A stretch of 35,489 bases of DNA, from positions 1-35,489 of the forward strand of contig DKCO01000006.1 in NCBI GenBank assembly GCA_002452215.1. The letters are read 5' to 3'. The translations under genes and the position numbers were made by a program. This DNA comes from Spirochaetales bacterium UBA6872 (GTDB lineage: Bacteria > Spirochaetota > Spirochaetia > Sphaerochaetales > Sphaerochaetaceae). Positions 33,101-35,489 of the stretch are shown here, in pieces. The first letter of the stretch is position 1. Every line of letters starts with the position of its first letter. The notes below the pieces were generated by a model. It was given only the letters and a program-made list of their open reading frames with translations, was not told the DNA's origin and did not search any database.

Positions 33101-35489
33101 ACTGTGGCATCAAGCATCTTCGCCCTTACATCCTTCATCTCGGATTCGGTAGAAGCCTTTCTTGCCTCGATGTTATGCCTTATCTCTTCATTGTCCTTTG
33201 TGGATTTTCCTTCGGTCCAATAGAGCTCCCTGTCATCGACAGATGAGACAAAGAGATCTGGATACAATGCCTTCATATCCCTCATGTAGTTGGCTGTTCC
33301 CAGCTTTGCTCCTAATGCCTTGCCCTTTGATCTGGAGCCTTTTGCGGTTGCATTCCTCTGGTAGGATTCCTCGTCATTGAGATTGTTGAGGACTCCCCAT
33401 AGCTCGGCATACCTTGAGCCAAGCTTATTCTTGATTCCATTATCCTTGTCGCCAATAATTGAATTCCTGAATGTGTCAAGGATTGAATAGGCACTTGATA
33501 TTATTCCATCCCTTTGCTCTAGCTTCTTGCTGATTTCCGATAGGCTGTTCTCAAGGCTTTCCTTGCTGTCTTGGAGATTCTTCATATCCTTCTCTGTCTC
33601 GGCAATCTTGTCATTTTGGTATCGTATAGCTTCTTGGATGGCTTTTGCTTCCTTGTCGTCTATATCTCCTCCGAACTTCAAAGTGCCGTTCTGAATCTTC
33701 TCGACAAGATCATCGCGATTGATTCTCCTTGCGATATCAGCCAGTTCGGATACGGAAAGAAGATCAAGCTTCTCCCTTGATGGCAAATCCAAGCTTCTCT
33801 TAGATTCGATGAGCGTTGACGGAAGCATGCCCTTGTCGTTGACTAGAGGCGCTAGAACGTTCCTGTAGAATCTTGCATTCTTGGAAAGCTCTTTGAAGGC
33901 CTTCCTCTCAAGGCCTGTGGTCTTGGGATAAGGCGCATTCTCAACCGCATACTTGGCAGCCTTCCTCACATCCGCATTAGTAACTTGTCTTAACACCCTA
34001 TTCTGCAAGCCAACCCTGTATTCCTCGTCAGTAAAAGGATAAACCTGCCTTATCCTTTGGTATCTGTGATAGGTCTTGTTGTATTCCTCCTCGTAATAGG
34101 CATTGAGAGTCGGAGTATCGAGCATGATAGCTTCCCCGATTATTCCCAGATACTGCCTCATGGTCTTTGGATTCTTTATGGCCTCGACAAAAGTCCTGTC
34201 CTTCTCCTCTTCTGTGCCATCATAGGCAATATCGGGCTTGTTTGCCTCGGCAAAATCCCTCCATTCCATATCCATCTGCTGAGCATTGACAACAATCTCA
34301 TCAGATTCTGTAGAATTCTCTATGCTTTCGATTGAAGAAGAAGTCTTCTCGACATCTGTCTTCTTTGATTCATTGGAAAGCATATTCTCGTAATCGATTG
34401 GATCTTCGACTTCCTCGCCATAATAGATGTTTGGATCCCAATCATCGGAGAGCTCTGAATCAAAGCTGTTGTAATCAGGGAAAGCAGCTTTTATCTCCTC
34501 ATCGCTTACGGAAAGCCTTTCTATCGCATCGCTGGCATCCTCTTCCGTCTCTATGCTATCGAGCATATCAAATCCGGAATCCTCGTATTTATCCTGGAAT
34601 CTGATATGGTCCTCGATGATGATGTTCTTGGCATTGAAGATAACATAGTTCCTGTCCCTGCTCTTTTTGCCACTCTGGGAATCCGTTGGATAGTTGATGC
34701 CCTTTATTCCTATGGAATCAAGGAACATCGATGCCTTCTTGTCGCTGTTGAAGAGCTTCTCAAGGTATATATAGAGATTCTCGCCCTTGACGCCCTCTGC
34801 ATAGAAGTCGCTCTGCTCCCATTCCTCTGTCTCATTGTCTATTATTCCCTTGGTTTTGAGATTCTTCCATATCTTATCCATCATCGAATCCGATACAGGC
34901 TTGTCCCAATAGATGTAAGTTCTGTTCGGGATATCAACAGTATAGACATGATGCCCATCTGCGTGGGCTTTCTGAAGGTCAGAAATCAACCTCTCGTACT
35001 CTTCTATGCGACCATCCACTACCTTGATGCCTGTATTCTTTTCTGGTGTATCGTTGAATGCATCTTGCTTCCATTTCGCGGCAATGCTCTGCTGTGTCCA
35101 GTTCCCAGCGCCATAAGTATCGTTATACATGCGCTTCTTGAATGCTGGGATCTTTGCAACTCCTCTTAGCATCGCTTGGTATTGCTCATTGTTATCCCAG
35201 TATTCCTCGGTCTTCCTTCTCTCAAGCTCTGCAATCTTTTCTTTTTTCTCTTTTCTACTTTCATCAAGCCTCTTGCTATAGAATTCGATATCCTCTTCTA
35301 CTGACTCTTTGTCTCTGCCAAGCCTTTCGGCATAATCGGTTGCAATGGACTGCGATGACGTGAGATAGATTCCCCACCCATAGTGTTGGCTACCCTCTCC
35401 AGAGTTGACCTTATCCGTGCTGAATTCATCAAAGCCGTATGGCGAGCCATGATAGGCGGTCTGGAAAAGAATATTGTCATTATTTGAAT
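30139..35489 (-). CDS. Giant phage polyvalent virion protein with N-terminal ADP-ribosyltransferase-like domain (5' partial)
   Basis: The frame is open without a stop from 35489 to the TAA at 30139, at least 1,782 residues. The ATG at 35172 is internal, since 105 further in-frame codons lie before it. Those codons encode AYHGSPYGFDEFSTDKVNSG, then a Gly-Glu-Gly-Ser stretch and YGWGIYLTSSQSIATDYAE, the start of an ART-PolyVal ADP-ribosyltransferase-like domain. This domain continues through HHVYTVDIPNRTYIYWDK to GINYPTDSQSG and RNYVIFNAKNIIIED near 34,600. An acidic linker, then long coiled coils (about 33,650-33,490 and 32,950-32,620) and a helical C-terminal third follow. That third has AAAVKRADDFIHRTQPEGDI, FRSKNEIVKAVLQFQTSLNV and one hydrophobic span (IVGTIFGYAAAGVILGLVADG, near 30,500). 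Such proteins are packaged and injected with phage DNA. The end lies 25 bp before the tail fibre. Confidence 0.85.
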   Translation of the reverse strand, partial: SNNDNILFQTAYHGSPYGFDEFSTDKVNSGEGSQHYGWGIYLTSSQSIATDYAERLGRDKESVEEDIEFYSKRLDESRKEKKEKIAELERRKTEEYWDNNEQYQAMLRGVAKIPAFKKRMYNDTYGAGNWTQQSIAAKWKQDAFNDTPEKNTGIKVVDGRIEEYERLISDLQKAHADGHHVYTVDIPNRTYIYWDKPVSDSMMDKIWKNLKTKGIIDNETEEWEQSDFYAEGVKGENLYIYLEKLFNSDKKASMFLDSIGIKGINYPTDSQSGKKSRDRNYVIFNAKNIIIEDHIRFQDKYEDSGFDMLDSIETEEDASDAIERLSVSDEEIKAAFPDYNSFDSELSDDWDPNIYYGEEVEDPIDYENMLSNESKKTDVEKTSSSIESIENSTESDEIVVNAQQMDMEWRDFAEANKPDIAYDGTEEEKDRTFVEAIKNPKTMRQYLGIIGEAIMLDTPTLNAYYEEEYNKTYHRYQRIRQVYPFTDEEYRVGLQNRVLRQVTNADVRKAAKYAVENAPYPKTTGLERKAFKELSKNARFYRNVLAPLVNDKGMLPSTLIESKRSLDLPSREKLDLLSVSELADIARRINRDDLVEKIQNGTLKFGGDIDDKEAKAIQEAIRYQNDKIAETEKDMKNLQDSKESLENSLSEISKKLEQRDGIISSAYSILDTFRNSIIGDKDNGIKNKLGSRYAELWGVLNNLNDEESYQRNATAKGSRSKGKALGAKLGTANYMRDMKALYPDLFVSSVDDRELYWTEGKSTKDNEEIRHNIEARKASTESEMKDVRAKMLDATVRNLMLNGNDVNKALNQIKGSIEGLAPVIDKRELGIYKARITKLIDKNQRTYEKVKALNKAIRSKSKENQHLLKAIDDLRARLGEESKENTEHRNEIKRLESRLGTATKRIDEMRIKYSDSIKALKNDVRAKKQKEREYRRIRHQKESIAKAIMRPVNLNSIDYDTSAEAIMAIQALIDPTFRREWVYDIKEDPQQDPGYSTMTVDEAKDYFNHLDDAQRLDLMQYMSPELIDRLTEQKRPLNDWTIDELEQLAKQVTDLRQKGKEVLVAKKEAEKQMRYSIQRSIINALSEKGRTKDSLPGSANRLAEGRAFKSKLEKGLYSTFRMQELAQLIDGGFGKKGYAYKLLVDEKRYHQGREQMAIEKRTDTVKPYLTEKNLDEMAQTVAVDLGGKIADFTIDQLAYVFLSQYDESNRNAVAYGALLSEEEKGTNIGKTVDFRSGQILNEYLMDSINLIRDDNELEAIGEARYKKLLAVAKRELEDRGLMDLVEAIGADFNNPENTRRLNRASIDTFNRPLDARDYYLSIHRTDRSGDNFEDDIANSLFNLNTNQVQMTPEKGFLVPRVEISPRKQRNIDLSLLNNWDRAVADQEHLIEFAGYVRQLRSIFESNGEVIRSIDKAYSKALANEITQYINLIANPHLMERSNNSLASILRGRTGAAYLGWKISGILLQAITSPMPGLSEIDPAHLAGAYFQIARHPIESIDMINEKSSFMKNRTMNQIIDESLKRQNQWNAKWYTKALNKQEEIGQIGLTLVDRYAVAGNWLAMYQKGLKENLDQGMDTNLAEAAAVKRADDFIHRTQPEGDITELASMFRSKNEIVKAVLQFQTSLNVIWNNLVPNIIGFKRNKEFSKIVGTIFGYAAAGVILGLVADGFSGDDDIKKKLLKVAYWSVSQEASSIPYIGNSIEGISQKLITGERDFPSNGVIVYPGVDKMLQALTSYSNRDWWKGTGKALEAVGLFSGLPVSGIKQAFRALTGEPEALLGR

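Larger units (their letters stand above)
21899..35489. mobile_element. Prophage, left part, podovirus-like with a DGR; continues past window
   Basis: A plus-strand tyrosine integrase at the left end faces a contiguous minus-strand block of phage genes. These are a giant polyvalent virion protein, a T7-like tail fibre, DGR components, small tail-associated proteins and holin-like membrane proteins. The T7-gp17-like N-terminus of the fibre and the ART-containing internal virion protein suggest a short-tailed phage. By eye the DGR and tail genes have more G and C than the AT-rich chromosomal genes to the left. Head, packaging and replication genes and the right attachment site are not in the window. 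No endolysin gene was recognised. Confidence 0.9.

Noticed and set aside
32735..33223. 162-codon plus-strand frame opposite the giant phage protein
   Set aside because: Leu/Ser-rich shadow of the Lys/Glu-rich coiled coil on the other strand.
35170..35172. ATG as start of the giant phage protein
   Set aside because: The frame is open to the window edge, and the upstream 105 codons encode conserved ART-domain motifs.
1..35489. CRISPR arrays, rRNA, tRNA and insertion sequences
   Set aside because: No regularly spaced repeats, no recognisable rRNA or tRNA sequence, and no transposase or terminal inverted repeats were seen on either strand.

Overview
The window looks like chromosomal DNA of a host- or gut-associated spirochaete, perhaps near Sphaerochaeta/Treponema, carrying the left part of an integrated prophage. 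Three features suggest this: the sugar-binding protein leader ends in the 'FANGATEA' style common in those genera, the phosphofructokinase belongs to the long spirochaete-type family, and YesM/YesN-controlled CUT1 sugar loci are frequent there. This taxonomic call is an inference from protein style, not from a search.

Left third (about 0.5-14.9 kb): a divergent locus for acidic, uronate-containing polysaccharide. On the minus strand, in order of transcription, lie a sugar-binding protein, two CUT1 permeases, a heparinase II/III-family lyase and a GH105 unsaturated uronyl hydrolase. On the plus strand lie a YesM-type histidine kinase, a YesN-type AraC response regulator, a GH2 enzyme with the beta-glucuronidase NxK motif, a GH88 unsaturated glucuronyl hydrolase, a discoidin-like beta-sandwich protein and an alpha/beta hydrolase. 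None of the degradative enzymes has a visible signal peptide. The likely model is import of oligosaccharides followed by lyase and hydrolase digestion in the cytoplasm, with the two-component pair sensing the substrate or the loaded binding protein. No ABC ATPase, sulfatase or secreted lyase is present here. A truncated AAA ATPase fragment (left edge) and a dead Fic-family gene (15.0-15.4 kb) lie beside the locus.

Middle (15.6-21.5 kb): minus-strand housekeeping genes. These are a riboflavin kinase fused to a winged-helix-like C-terminus, NAD-dependent DNA ligase, a class I aminotransferase, a ModE-type DNA-binding protein and phosphofructokinase. The last three overlap end to start and finish at a clear intrinsic terminator.

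Right part (about 21.5 kb to the right edge): a prophage. A tyrosine integrase reads rightward from the left end. Opposing it is a minus-strand late block: a very large ART-containing polyvalent virion protein that runs off the window, a T7-gp17-like tail fibre, a complete diversity-generating retroelement (DGR), small tail or CBM-like proteins, and a candidate lysis cassette with holin-like membrane proteins and two overlapping spanin-like frames. The DGR is the main find. The tail fibre ends in a C-type-lectin-like variable repeat (VR, 28070-28155), followed by a perfect hairpin, an Avd-like gene, an 86-bp template repeat (TR, 27393-27478) nested in frame in the 3' end of that gene, and a YMDD reverse transcriptase. 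Fourteen of the 15 TR/VR mismatches fall on template adenines, the hallmark of mutagenic retrohoming. A candidate plus-strand small RNA (25.05-25.11 kb) lies antisense in the lysis region.
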